Shown here one piece after another: positions 34,841 to 45,383 of a stretch of DNA of 45,859 bases (position 1 is its first letter; each line of letters opens with the position of its first letter). Where the stretch lies: contig PXBB01000013.1 in assembly GCA_003565735.1 (NCBI GenBank), positions 1-45,859 of the forward strand, in the 5' to 3' direction. Under the pieces are notes generated by a model, which had not been told where the DNA came from, made no database searches, and saw only the letters and a list, made by a program, of their open reading frames with translations. Position numbers and translations under genes: made by a program. The DNA comes from Bacteroidales bacterium (GTDB taxonomy: Bacteria > Bacteroidota > Bacteroidia > Bacteroidales > PXBB01).

Positions 34841-35086
34841 TAATCTGTAGTTTAATCAAAACTATGTTTTAGGATTTGAAGTTTTACATAAAATAGCTTT
34901 TTGAAATAATGTCAACTTGAAATATCAATACATACATACAATTCGCTTTGTTCATGCGTTTAGTATGATAATCGGCTGACATTGTGAAAATCTCGATTAT
35001 GCATTAAATAAGAATTTGATTCAGGTATTCATCAAATTCAAAAATTACAATATTTGGATAAATTCAGTAAATAGTTTTACTTTTTT

Positions 35087-36073
35087 TTAACTGTTTGTTA
35101 TAAGCGGTTTAATCATTTTTTTTATGTCCACCCATTTCTCGGTGTCAATTTTACTGCCAATAACTTCAATAACATGGCCGGATACGATTGAACCAATTTT
35201 ACCACAAACATCAACGGGTAGTTTGTTAACAAGACCATATAAAAACCCTGCCGCATATAAATCGCCGGCACCGGTTGAGTCAATACATTTACGGCCAAGG
35301 CTTTGGGCATAATAAACCTTATTGTTATGTTTGATTATGGAGCCCTTAGGTCCTGTTTTTACTATGGCAATTTCGGTATGCTCTGCCAGAATATCAAGTG
35401 CTTCACGCGGTGTTTTTCCGGTATAGGCTTTAGCCTCCTCTTCATTGGCAAAAACAATATCCACATAATCTTCCACCAAATGTTTGATAAAGTCAAGATG
35501 AGCTTCTACAATATTATAGCTCGCTAGGTCAAGTGCTATTTTTAAGCCCTTTGCTTTAGCTTTGAGCATCATATTTTTTATCAAGTCATAATTTTGAACC
35601 AAATAGCCCTCTATATAGATGAGGTCATATACCTCCAATAGTTTATCATCTAGTTGGGCATCATTAAGTTCTATGGCAGCACCTAAAAAGGTTGCAAAAG
35701 TACGTTCGGAGTCAGGACTTACAAAAGCAACAGCAACGCCGCTTTTATGAGTACTAGTAAACAAATGCGGTACGATACCTGCCTTTTTCATATCGTCAGC
35801 AAAATAGTGCCCCTCGTCATCATCCCCAACGACGCCAATAAAACCACTTTTGATGCCTAAATGTGCCAAGCCGTTAATGGTATTTGCTGCTGAGCCTCCC
35901 GCCGACATACTTTTTTTAAAACCTGAAATATGTGGACGCAAACTTTCAATGAAATTATGATCTACCAATTGCATGCTCCCTTTTGGCAGTGCTACACTTT
36001 CTAAAAAAGCATCATTATCAATACGTGTCATTATATCGACCAAAGCATTTCCTATGCCGAGTATTCTATTCAT
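35087..36073 (-). CDS. PfkB-family sugar/nucleoside kinase, adenosine-kinase-like
   Basis: 328 residues of the ribokinase/PfkB fold. Motifs: N-terminal GIGNALVDI, the SAGGSAANTINGLAHLG glycine pair, GVVGDDDEGHYF, NEEEAKAYTG, and the C-terminal anion-hole signature DSTGAGDLYAAGFLYG with the catalytic Asp. The ALVD and GGSxANT forms match the group annotated as adenosine kinase, which is widespread in Bacteroidota; ribokinase or fructokinase activity cannot be excluded. If adenosine kinase, it would recycle adenosine, for example from the SAM hydrolase-like protein at 21623. It lies 64 bases downstream of the phosphofructokinase gene on the same strand and may share its transcript. Confidence 0.85.
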   Translation of the reverse strand: MNRILGIGNALVDIMTRIDNDAFLESVALPKGSMQLVDHNFIESLRPHISGFKKSMSAGGSAANTINGLAHLGIKSGFIGVVGDDDEGHYFADDMKKAGIVPHLFTSTHKSGVAVAFVSPDSERTFATFLGAAIELNDAQLDDKLLEVYDLIYIEGYLVQNYDLIKNMMLKAKAKGLKIALDLASYNIVEAHLDFIKHLVEDYVDIVFANEEEAKAYTGKTPREALDILAEHTEIAIVKTGPKGSIIKHNNKVYYAQSLGRKCIDSTGAGDLYAAGFLYGLVNKLPVDVCGKIGSIVSGHVIEVIGSKIDTEKWVDIKKMIKPLITNS

Positions 36074-36137
36074 ATGTTATTAATTAGTTGTGAGTGAGAA
36101 TAATAATATTTTTCAAATTCTAAAAATCAAATTTTAT

Positions 36138-37376
36138 TTACTTTTTAGGTATGACAACCGGGAAATCGTACTTAAATTCTTTTATTTCGGGTACGCCCAG
36201 TATATGTGTCATAAAATCTTTGTAAGCATCAGTGAAAGTAAATGTCTGAATATCATAATATGCATCGGGTAATGGTTTGTTTCCAATAGAGCCCATATCA
36301 ATAGAAGAAGTGTTGAACTCTTCCACTTTTGGGAATGGAACTATAGACTTCATGACAGGCATCTGGCCATAATCTTCTCTGAGTAAGAGGTCAACAACCT
36401 TATCAGCAAGTGTTGCCGTCAGGCGTCTGTCGTATGTGCGGCACCTTCCTGCACGCGGGTAGTAACCTGATATTTGGGCACGTGCTTCAATACCCAATTT
36501 GTTACTGACATCAGAAGCGATAACACCACTGATGCCGCCAAATCTGGGATGCCCAAACTCGTCAACTTCCGAGCTGGCATAAACCACATCTACATCTTGT
36601 TTTTTATCGTCATACCAGCGTACTCCTTCTGCTACAGCTAGTATAAGGTTTTTTTTAGGTGAACGCATATAGGTTTCCTTAACAGTTTCCAAGAAAAAAT
36701 CTTTACGTTCTTTAGTGATTTCATATTCAGGTACCAGAGCCAATTCAGCACCTCCCAAAACGGCACTTCCTGTAAGCCATCCGGCATCCCTGCCCATTAC
36801 TTCAAGTACGATGATACGCGAATGGGATTCTGCGGTTGTTCGTAAATGCATGGTTAGCTCCATCATGGCTTTGGCTGCTGATGGAAAGCCCGGACATAAC
36901 ACCGCCTCAATTTCATTGCCGCCGAATTCATGCATTGTTTTAGTCCTCAGGTCGTTATCAATAGTTTTTGGGAAGCCGATTACTTTAATGCCTTCTGTTT
37001 CGTACAAACGTTTGGCAGCACCATTAGTGTCATCACCACCTATGCTTATCAATACATCAATACCGTAGCGCTCAATATTTTTTAGTATTTGAGGCACTCT
37101 GCTTTCAGGGTTTTTTGAGGTCGGAAATGGGTTGGTACGACTCGACAAAAGGGCCGTCCCTCCGTAATAACCGTCGTAGGGCTGGTAAGTAAGATCTATA
37201 ACATCGCCTTCGCCCAGCAGACCCTTCCAGCCTTTGCGAATACCATATACTTTGTAGCCTAAAAGGGAAGCCCTGTTACGTATAGATTCAATACTTGAAT
37301 TTAAGGCAGGCGTATCGCCACCACCTGTTAGGATACCTAATGTTTTTCCGTTAAATAATTTGTGTTTGTGTGCCAT
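36138..37376 (-). CDS. pfp: Phosphofructokinase, PPi-dependent type by key residues
   Basis: 412 residues of the PfkA fold. Phosphorylates fructose 6-phosphate. Motifs: ILTGGGDTPALNSSI near the start, LISIGGDDTNGAAKRL, GFPKTIDNDL, EVMGRDAGWL, and a late GYYPRAGRCRTYDR. Two positions decide the phosphoryl donor in this family: Gly-to-Asp in GGDG (here GGDD) and Gly-to-Lys in PGTIDND (here PKTIDND). Both are of the pyrophosphate-using type, so reversible PPi-PFK is the better call than ATP-PFK, though some ATP enzymes of this length keep the same motifs. First gene of a possible pair with the PfkB kinase. A 12-base hairpin lies 71 bases upstream of its start. Confidence 0.85.
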   Translation of the reverse strand: MAHKHKLFNGKTLGILTGGGDTPALNSSIESIRNRASLLGYKVYGIRKGWKGLLGEGDVIDLTYQPYDGYYGGTALLSSRTNPFPTSKNPESRVPQILKNIERYGIDVLISIGGDDTNGAAKRLYETEGIKVIGFPKTIDNDLRTKTMHEFGGNEIEAVLCPGFPSAAKAMMELTMHLRTTAESHSRIIVLEVMGRDAGWLTGSAVLGGAELALVPEYEITKERKDFFLETVKETYMRSPKKNLILAVAEGVRWYDDKKQDVDVVYASSEVDEFGHPRFGGISGVIASDVSNKLGIEARAQISGYYPRAGRCRTYDRRLTATLADKVVDLLLREDYGQMPVMKSIVPFPKVEEFNTSSIDMGSIGNKPLPDAYYDIQTFTFTDAYKDFMTHILGVPEIKEFKYDFPVVIPKK

Positions 37377-37446
37377 GGGTTTTTGTTTTTATTAATGATT
37401 TAATGCCTGGTCATGAACTGTTGAACCTATGATTGAACAGTCTGAG

Positions 37447-37478
37447 ACGGCAATTTTAAAGCTCGATAAAATTGCCGT
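37447..37478. repeat. 12-base inverted repeat upstream of pfp
   Basis: ACGGCAATTTTA at 37447-37458 pairs perfectly with TAAAATTGCCGT at 37467-37478 around an 8-base loop. No T run follows on either side, so an operator or leader hairpin is more likely than a terminator. Confidence 0.55.
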
Positions 37479-37632
37479 GTAAAGACTAACTCTTTGCTTG
37501 CACATAATGAACAGCAGCTGCTACTAATAATACTATACAGACTAATGCAGAATAATATGCATTCGAGATATAGCAGAATTTTTGGCTGGACATTACGCTG
37601 TATTATTATAATGCAGGCTAAATTAGTAATCT

Positions 37633-37666
37633 TTGATGCAAAATTATATTTTTTTTTATAGTTTTG
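37633..37666 (+). promoter_or_regulatory. Promoter of the HU/SPOR-trmB gene group
   Basis: TTG at 37633-37635, 23 bases, TAGTTTTG at 37659-37666, then ATG at 37692. It fits the Bacteroidota consensus. Confidence 0.55.
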
Positions 37667-37691
37667 TTAACTCAAAAAATACATTTTTGCT

Positions 37692-38708
37692 ATGGATTTA
37701 AATCGCGAGCTGTATGTGTTATTGCAGCAAAGGCAACAGGTATGTCTGTCAGGTCTGGGATGTTTTACTGTTGTTGAACAAAGTGCCCAGGTTCATCCGG
37801 TGAATCATACTTTTACTCCGCCACAATCATTTTTAGAATTTGAAAGTAATGTTGAAGTTGATAATGTATTCATTAAGCACATTTCAGACGTTTTTCAACT
37901 CAGTGAAGAACAAGCTGCTAATGCTTTGGATGCTTTTGTCACCAAGGTGCTGGAGAATATTGAGCAAAATGGAAGTCATACCTTTGAAGGTTTAGGTACA
38001 CTTATAAAAAGCAAAGATGGCAATTTTCTTTTTGAATGTCGGGAGGATGTTGTATTGAAACCGGCTTTGTATGGTTTGCAGGAATTCAGTTCAGAAGCTA
38101 TTAAGCGCCAAGCAGCAGCCGCTTCCGGGAAACCGGAACACACCCTCAAAAAGTCACATAAGAAAAGTATTGCCATAGCGATACTGTTACTTTTTATGGT
38201 AGCATTTGGTGCTACATTCTTTTTATTTCCCCAGCACGTACAGCCGCATTTAATACACATTAAAAATAGCTTTATAAGCGTAAAAGACGGCTTTCTTAAA
38301 GCATCTGAAAAGCCCGATAAGTTTGATAGTGGTGAAGCTAAATCTGCTGCCGGTGATGCCCGAACAATAGAAGAACCACTGGTTGACTATGTGGAGGAGC
38401 CATTGGATGATACAATTTCAGAAGATATTGAGGCCGATCTTGTTTTTGATGGTGATGATGCAGCTAAAGAAAAGCCCGTTGAAAAAAAGTACTATATTGT
38501 TGCCGGAAGTTTTCATAATAAAGATAATGCAATAGGCTTGGTTGACCAACTTAAAGCTGAAGGTTTTAATGATGCCCGTATGCACGATAATAAAAAAAGG
38601 GGTTTTTATATTGTTTCCATAGTTGGTTTTAATGCCTCTGAAGATGCACAAAGAGAATTAAGAAAGCTTGTTAATGAGGGTTATAGAGATGCCTGGATCA
38701 TGAAATAA
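37692..38708 (+). CDS. HU/CCDC81-type protein with SPOR domain
   Basis: 338 residues. The first ~135 residues form two HU-like (CCDC81-type) domains with LSGLGCFTV and FEGLGTLIKSKDG turns. A single membrane helix follows at about residues 158-178 (SIAIAILLLFMVAFGATFFLF), then an acidic low-complexity linker (EEPLVDYVEEPLDD), and a C-terminal SPOR domain (about 262-338; KYYIVAGSFHNKDNAIGLVDQLKAEGF). SPOR domains bind denuded peptidoglycan at division sites; the HU-like part would face the cytoplasm, so the protein could tie DNA or partner proteins to the cell wall (inference). This arrangement is typical of Bacteroidota. It is ten bases upstream of trmB. Confidence 0.88.
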   Translation: MDLNRELYVLLQQRQQVCLSGLGCFTVVEQSAQVHPVNHTFTPPQSFLEFESNVEVDNVFIKHISDVFQLSEEQAANALDAFVTKVLENIEQNGSHTFEGLGTLIKSKDGNFLFECREDVVLKPALYGLQEFSSEAIKRQAAAASGKPEHTLKKSHKKSIAIAILLLFMVAFGATFFLFPQHVQPHLIHIKNSFISVKDGFLKASEKPDKFDSGEAKSAAGDARTIEEPLVDYVEEPLDDTISEDIEADLVFDGDDAAKEKPVEKKYYIVAGSFHNKDNAIGLVDQLKAEGFNDARMHDNKKRGFYIVSIVGFNASEDAQRELRKLVNEGYRDAWIMK

Positions 38709-38718
38709 TTCTTATATA

Positions 38719-39387
38719 ATGCCAAAAAATAAACGAGCCAAATATAAAGCCATCAAATCTTTTCAGAACGTTTTTGAAATACCCTACAGTTCAGCTCAGG
38801 AGGATTTTAAATATAAAGGCAAGTGGCATAAAGATTTTTTTAAGAATGACTATCCCATTGTACTTGAATTAGGGTGTGGTAAAGGCGAATATAGTGTTGC
38901 TTTAGCGCAAAGGTATCCGGAAAAAAACTTTATAGGTGTTGATATAAAGGGAGACAGGCTTTACAAAGGGGCTGTTGATGCAATTGAAAAAGAACTGCCT
39001 AATGTTGCTTTTATACGCTCTCAAATTCAGTTTGTAACTTCTTTTTTTGTGCCCAACGAAGTGGATGAGATATGGCTAACATTTCCGGACCCTCAATTAC
39101 AGAAGCCCCGACACCGTAAGAGGCTTACAGCGCCTGAATTTTTAAAAAAATACAGCAACATTATTAGGAAAAATGGCATAGTACATTTAAAAACCGACAA
39201 TACAGAACTTTTTGAATTTACAATAGATGTTGTAAAAAATATGAATCAAAAAATGCTTTGTGTTAACGATGACATTTATGCTTTGCCGGCACCAGAAGAA
39301 GTGACCGGTATTAAAACCTATTATGAGGAGCTTTTTGCAGCTAAAGGTGAGAAGATTAAATACCTTAGTTTTGCTTTAAATATTTAA
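38719..39387 (+). CDS. trmB: tRNA (guanine-N7-)-methyltransferase
   Basis: 222 residues. Makes m7G46 in the variable loop of tRNAs with SAM as donor. Motifs: LELGCGKGEYSVALAQRYPEKNFIGVDIKGDRL (SAM site), the TrmB-specific IWLTFPDPQLQKPRHRKRLT, and FLKKYSNIIRKNGIVHLKTDN, all in the right order. The N-terminal ~50 residues are basic, as expected for tRNA binding. It lies ten bases after the HU/SPOR gene and ten bases before the helical-repeat gene, in a tight plus-strand group that also encodes TrmO-FmdE. Confidence 0.95.
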   Translation: MPKNKRAKYKAIKSFQNVFEIPYSSAQEDFKYKGKWHKDFFKNDYPIVLELGCGKGEYSVALAQRYPEKNFIGVDIKGDRLYKGAVDAIEKELPNVAFIRSQIQFVTSFFVPNEVDEIWLTFPDPQLQKPRHRKRLTAPEFLKKYSNIIRKNGIVHLKTDNTELFEFTIDVVKNMNQKMLCVNDDIYALPAPEEVTGIKTYYEELFAAKGEKIKYLSFALNI

Positions 39388-39397
39388 TTTACCAGTT

Positions 39398-39916
39398 ATG
39401 GCGAAGCCAATAGAGCTTATTTTAATGAAAGCTTATAAGCCTGAGATGATAGCTTATGTAAAATCCCACCCTGCAAGTTTCAAAGAGCTTGTTTTGTTGT
39501 CTGTAGAGGATGAAAAATATCTTTCGTGGCGTGCTGCCTGGGTAATAAGTGAAGTTATGGAAGAAAATGACAAGAGGCTGCACGGGGTGGTTGATAAAAT
39601 TTTAGGAGTGTTAAGCCGTAAAAAAGATGGACACCAACGCGAACTGTTGAAAGTACTATGCAAGATGAAATTGAACGAAGACCAGGAAGCCCTCTTGTTT
39701 GATATATGCTTAAATATTTGGCAACAGATTCATAAAAGACCCTCTGTAAGACATACAGCTTTTAAATATATCATGCAATTGGCCCAAAAATATCCGGATT
39801 TACAAAATGAACTAAATTTTCTAACCCAGGAGCACTATTTAGAAACGCTTTCGCCGGGTATTAAAAAAGTTGTATGCAGGGATACAGAGATATTTTTAAA
39901 TAAGAAAAAAGAATAA
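39398..39916 (+). CDS. Helical-repeat (HEAT-like) protein of unknown function
   Basis: 172 residues, almost wholly alpha-helical by residue pattern, with no signal peptide. The spacing of short amphipathic helices (for example LVLLSVEDEKYLSWRAAWV, LLKVLCKMKLNEDQEALLFD, VRHTAFKYIMQLAQKYPDL) resembles HEAT or DNA-alkylation-repair-type repeats. I see no catalytic motif. It sits ten bases after trmB and two bases before the TrmO-FmdE gene, so it is almost certainly co-translated with tRNA-modification enzymes and may be a scaffold or RNA-binding partner (inference). Confidence 0.7.
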   Translation: MAKPIELILMKAYKPEMIAYVKSHPASFKELVLLSVEDEKYLSWRAAWVISEVMEENDKRLHGVVDKILGVLSRKKDGHQRELLKVLCKMKLNEDQEALLFDICLNIWQQIHKRPSVRHTAFKYIMQLAQKYPDLQNELNFLTQEHYLETLSPGIKKVVCRDTEIFLNKKKE

Positions 39917-39918
39917 TT

Positions 39919-41031
39919 ATGCAGTCAATTGCTTTCAAGCCTGTTGGAAAGGTTAGAAATGATTTTAACACGCCTGATGATTATAGAAAAATTAAAACCA
40001 AGCCAAGTTATATAGAGGTATTTGATGCTTATGAAGATGCTTTGCTGGGTATTGAAGAAAACGAATATGTTGAAATTATTTACCACCTGCACAGGTCTGA
40101 TTATAAGATTCAAACATATACCAATTCCCGCCCTGATGTTTTAAGAGGTGTTTTTGGTACGCGCAGTCCAAGCAGGCCTAATGCCATAGGTGTGACTAAT
40201 GTAAAACTTATCAAACGCGAGCATAAACGGCTTCTTGTAGAAGGCCTGGATGCTCTTAACGACACCCCTGTCCTTGATATAAAAAACTGTGACACCTCTT
40301 TATTTGCATACCATTGTGATCATAACCCCGTACATCAGTCTAAACTAAAAGTAAGTCCGCGTATTGATATGCGCAGTCTTATATTTGGTGCACATACCGA
40401 TATTTTGATGATTAAAGCAGCAGCCATGCATGGTCATTATTGCACAGGGCTTGCCTTAGGAATTCTGGCCGCTGTTCATGCAATGAATATTCTCGAAGCT
40501 GAATCTGATGGCATGGAAGACCTTTTGGCTATAACAGAAACTAATAACTGTTTTGCCGATGGTATTCAATATGTTACTGCGTGTTCTTTTGGTAATAATG
40601 CACTTATCTTTAAAGATATTGGTAAAACGGCTTTTACCCTTACCAAAAGAAATGGCAAAGGTATTCGCATAGCTGCCAAATCTTCCGCCCGACAAGTAAT
40701 AAGGGATACCTTTCCTGACCATAACAGACTATACGAAAAAGTAGTTGCCGAACAAAACCGTACTCCTGAGCTTTTAGCTGCTTACCGTAATTCATCTCTT
40801 GAAAGAGCTTTTGGAACACTGACCTTGCCCTTCGAAAAATTGTTTGAAGTATCTTATCCAAAAACGGAAGTGCCTTCTTATGCCAAAGTACACGAAAGTG
40901 TTATTTGTAGCTCTTGCAATGAGAGTGTCATGATTACAAGAAGTGTGCTTGTTAACAGCAAGCCCATGTGTTACGTGTGTGGGAATCAGACGTATGGCGT
41001 GATTGATGGCAATGGAATTAAATGCTCTTGA
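39919..41031 (+). CDS. TrmO(TsaA)-FmdE fusion with zinc ribbon
   Basis: 370 residues in three parts. Residues ~1-140: TsaA/TrmO domain, which N6-methylates t6A37 in tRNA using SAM; motifs RSPSRPNAIGVTNVKL and LDALNDTPVLDIK. Residues ~150-310: an FmdE-like domain (first seen in formylmethanofuran dehydrogenase subunit E) with HGHYCTGLALGILAA and TACSFGNNALIFKD. Residues ~325-370: a zinc ribbon with two CxxC pairs (ICSSCNE, MCYVCGN). TrmO usually works alone as a ~230-residue protein, so the FmdE module is an unusual partner; no molybdenum/tungsten formylmethanofuran enzyme is encoded here. The FmdE part may bind metal or a nucleotide-type ligand (inference). It follows the HEAT-like gene by two bases and precedes rtcB by 70. 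Confidence 0.85.
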   Translation: MQSIAFKPVGKVRNDFNTPDDYRKIKTKPSYIEVFDAYEDALLGIEENEYVEIIYHLHRSDYKIQTYTNSRPDVLRGVFGTRSPSRPNAIGVTNVKLIKREHKRLLVEGLDALNDTPVLDIKNCDTSLFAYHCDHNPVHQSKLKVSPRIDMRSLIFGAHTDILMIKAAAMHGHYCTGLALGILAAVHAMNILEAESDGMEDLLAITETNNCFADGIQYVTACSFGNNALIFKDIGKTAFTLTKRNGKGIRIAAKSSARQVIRDTFPDHNRLYEKVVAEQNRTPELLAAYRNSSLERAFGTLTLPFEKLFEVSYPKTEVPSYAKVHESVICSSCNESVMITRSVLVNSKPMCYVCGNQTYGVIDGNGIKCS

Positions 41032-41101
41032 AAGTTTGTTGCATCCCAATTTTGAACAAGCGGTGGTGTGTATTTGATTTTTTTATTAAGTTTGTTGAGT
41101 T

Positions 41102-42274
41102 ATGCAAAAAGTAATAAAACCTGGTAGATTTGAAGTAAAAATGTGGCTTAATCAGCTTGATGAAGGCACATTACGCCAGGTGACAAATTTGTCAAATTTC
41201 CCTTTTGTTTTTAAGCATATTGCCCTTATGCCCGATGCGCATAGTGGTTATGGTATGCCTATCGGAGCAGTTTTGCCAAGCTCTGAAGTGGTTGTGCCTA
41301 ATGCTGTGGGTGTTGATATTGGTTGTGGTATGTGTGTCGTACCCACAAATATTTCGGCAAAGGCTCTTTCAAAAAGGGTTTTAACTGCTATAACTGAAGA
41401 TGTGAAAAGTTGCGTACCCGTTGGCTTTAAGCGTCACAAAACTGAAGTTGACCCATCATTTATGCCTCAAGATTACGATGTTGATCGCATGCAAATTGTC
41501 AGACAAGAGTATAGCTCAGCCCTTACTCAGTTAGGAACTTTAGGAAGTGGCAATCATTTTATTGAAATTCAAAAAGACAGTACTCAGCAAGTTTGGCTTA
41601 TGATACATTCGGGGAGTAGAAACATTGGTTATAAAGTGGCAGCACATTATAATCAAACAGCCAAAAGCATCAATAAAAAAATGGGTTGTAAAGTGCCTCC
41701 ACAATACGATTTGGCTTATCTGCCTATAGATCATGATGGAGCCAGGAAGTATTTTGACGAAATGAATTACTGTGTAGATTTTGCATTAGCTAACAGAAAG
41801 TTAATTATGAAGCGATTAAAAGAGGTTGTTTCTTCTCATTTTGCTGACGCAACATTTGGTTCGCTTATCAATATAGCACATAATTATGCATCATATGAGA
41901 TGCATTTTGGTCGTCGGGTGCTGGTGCACAGAAAAGGTGCTACATCTGCCAAAAAAAATGAAAAAGGCATTATTCCCGGTAGTCAGGGTACGCAGTCTTA
42001 TATCGTTGAGGGCCTGGGCAACCCTGACAGTTTTATGAGTTGTTCGCATGGCGCAGGCAGATTAATGAGCCGAACGCAGGCTGTGAAAAATTTGAACCTG
42101 AAAGAAGAGGTGGAAAAGCTTAACAGCAAAGGAATTATTCATGGCATAAAAAGCAAAAAGAATTTGGATGAAGCCCCTTCAGCGTATAAAAATATTACTG
42201 ATGTTATGGCTTTACAAAGTAACCTGGTAAAGGTTATTAATGAGCTGTTCCCACTAGCTGTAATAAAAGGATAA
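41102..42274 (+). CDS. rtcB: RtcB-type RNA ligase
   Basis: 390 residues. GTP- and Mn-dependent ligase joining RNA 2',3'-cyclic phosphate or 3'-phosphate ends to 5'-OH ends, for tRNA repair or splicing. Motifs: VGVDIGCGMC (metal Cys), LGSGNHFIEI, MIHSGSRNIG, NIAHNYAS, VLVHRKGATSA, GTQSYIVEGLGNPDSF and SCSHGAGR with the guanylated His. All expected metal ligands appear. No RtcA, RtcR or archease gene is adjacent. A weak -7-like box (TAAGTTTG at 41087-41094) lies just before the ATG, so it may have its own transcript besides read-through from the TrmO-FmdE gene. A hairpin lies downstream, before katG. Confidence 0.94.
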   Translation: MQKVIKPGRFEVKMWLNQLDEGTLRQVTNLSNFPFVFKHIALMPDAHSGYGMPIGAVLPSSEVVVPNAVGVDIGCGMCVVPTNISAKALSKRVLTAITEDVKSCVPVGFKRHKTEVDPSFMPQDYDVDRMQIVRQEYSSALTQLGTLGSGNHFIEIQKDSTQQVWLMIHSGSRNIGYKVAAHYNQTAKSINKKMGCKVPPQYDLAYLPIDHDGARKYFDEMNYCVDFALANRKLIMKRLKEVVSSHFADATFGSLINIAHNYASYEMHFGRRVLVHRKGATSAKKNEKGIIPGSQGTQSYIVEGLGNPDSFMSCSHGAGRLMSRTQAVKNLNLKEEVEKLNSKGIIHGIKSKKNLDEAPSAYKNITDVMALQSNLVKVINELFPLAVIKG

Positions 42275-42344
42275 TGTTACTCATCACTCATTGTCTAATA
42301 TTTTTTTGATGTAGTCAATGCTGAAAGTTGTAGGTGTTGTAAAG

Positions 42345-42378
42345 CCGAGACCCTTTACATTAATGTAAAGGGTCTCGG
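42345..42378. terminator. Hairpin between convergent rtcB and katG
   Basis: A 16-base perfect stem (CCGAGACCCTTTACAT at 42345-42360 and its complement at 42363-42378) with a tiny loop, between the two convergent stops. The T tracts are short, but position and stability favour a shared terminator. Confidence 0.75.
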
Positions 42379-42411
42379 TTATTAAAAAAAGAAGCTTATG
42401 GTAAATAGGGG

Positions 42412-44607
<2,196 letters not shown>

Positions 44608-44747
44608 TTAGGTTTTATTTGTTATTACTAATTTAATGTTTTCATGTGCAAAAATTACATAATAAATTCAAATATAAACATTTTTTTTTAAGTTTGTAAA
44701 CATAGCTTCATGTTACATGCTTCTAATACTCTTTTATAGTGAAAAAG

Positions 44748-45383
44748 CTAAAACATGATACACAAACCGATGCCAATATTAATGCCTTCGCTTAAGATAT
44801 TGTCGCTGATATCGGATAAATTTTGCTTGGTGTCATCAATATGCCAGGCTTTTAGTTTTAAGTTTCTAAGGTCGTAACCCAACTGCATATTAAAACCTAA
44901 AAACTCGGTCAGCATAATGTTGCTGCCCAAATAAAAAGCAGGTGCAAATCCATTATACCGATATTGAATGACAGTTGTTGAGTTTTCTTTGTATAGCCTT
45001 AGCTGAGAGAATTTATACTGAGCGTTTAAATATAAGTTGTAGGATTCATAATTTACCAGGTAAATTTCTGCTGATACTCCCGTTATGTTAATTCTGCCTT
45101 CCCTGTTGTGTGTTTCCAGGGAATCTACTTTGTAGTTGCCAAAAGTGTATATAAGACCCATGCTCAACCTGTTTCCAAGGCCATAAAGAATTTTTATAGG
45201 TACAGCACCGGTTAATTTTCTGTCAGTTTCAACTGTTGTTCCCCATGAGGCTTTGGTTTCCTTTTCAATAAACTGGAGACTTCCTAAGGCTCCAACTCTC
45301 AATTGAACATTGCCGGCTTCATGCTGAGCAAAAGCAGAAAAACATAAGAATATTGTAAAAGCTGATAGCAATCCTTTTTTCAT
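44748..45383 (-). CDS. Outer-membrane beta-barrel protein, unknown function
   Basis: 211 residues. Signal peptide MKKGLLSAFTIFLCFSAFAQ, then alternating short strands with aromatic residues at the ends (for example GLGNRLSMGLIYTFGNY, EIYLVNYESYNLYLNAQYKFS, LGSNIMLTEFLGFNMQLGYDLR), ending in IGIGLCIMF with a terminal Phe. This is the pattern of a small porin-like or OmpW/OmpA-type barrel. No receptor plug or enzyme motif is present. It is about 150 bases upstream of katG on the same strand but probably on its own transcript. Function unknown. Confidence 0.7.
   Translation of the reverse strand: MKKGLLSAFTIFLCFSAFAQHEAGNVQLRVGALGSLQFIEKETKASWGTTVETDRKLTGAVPIKILYGLGNRLSMGLIYTFGNYKVDSLETHNREGRINITGVSAEIYLVNYESYNLYLNAQYKFSQLRLYKENSTTVIQYRYNGFAPAFYLGSNIMLTEFLGFNMQLGYDLRNLKLKAWHIDDTKQNLSDISDNILSEGINIGIGLCIMF

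Larger units (their letters stand above)
34687..35086. other. Intergenic region, ars promoter and long hairpin
   Basis: 400 AT-rich bases between arsC (-) and the end of the adenosine-kinase-like gene (-). The part nearest arsC holds the probable ars promoter and a 17-base inverted repeat. I see nothing else: no arsR, no tRNA and no ORF. Confidence 0.6.
37377..37691. other. Divergent intergenic region
   Basis: 315 bases between pfp (-) and the HU/SPOR gene (+), no gene. It contains a perfect inverted repeat (37447-37478) and a promoter for the plus-strand gene (37633-37666). Confidence 0.6.
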
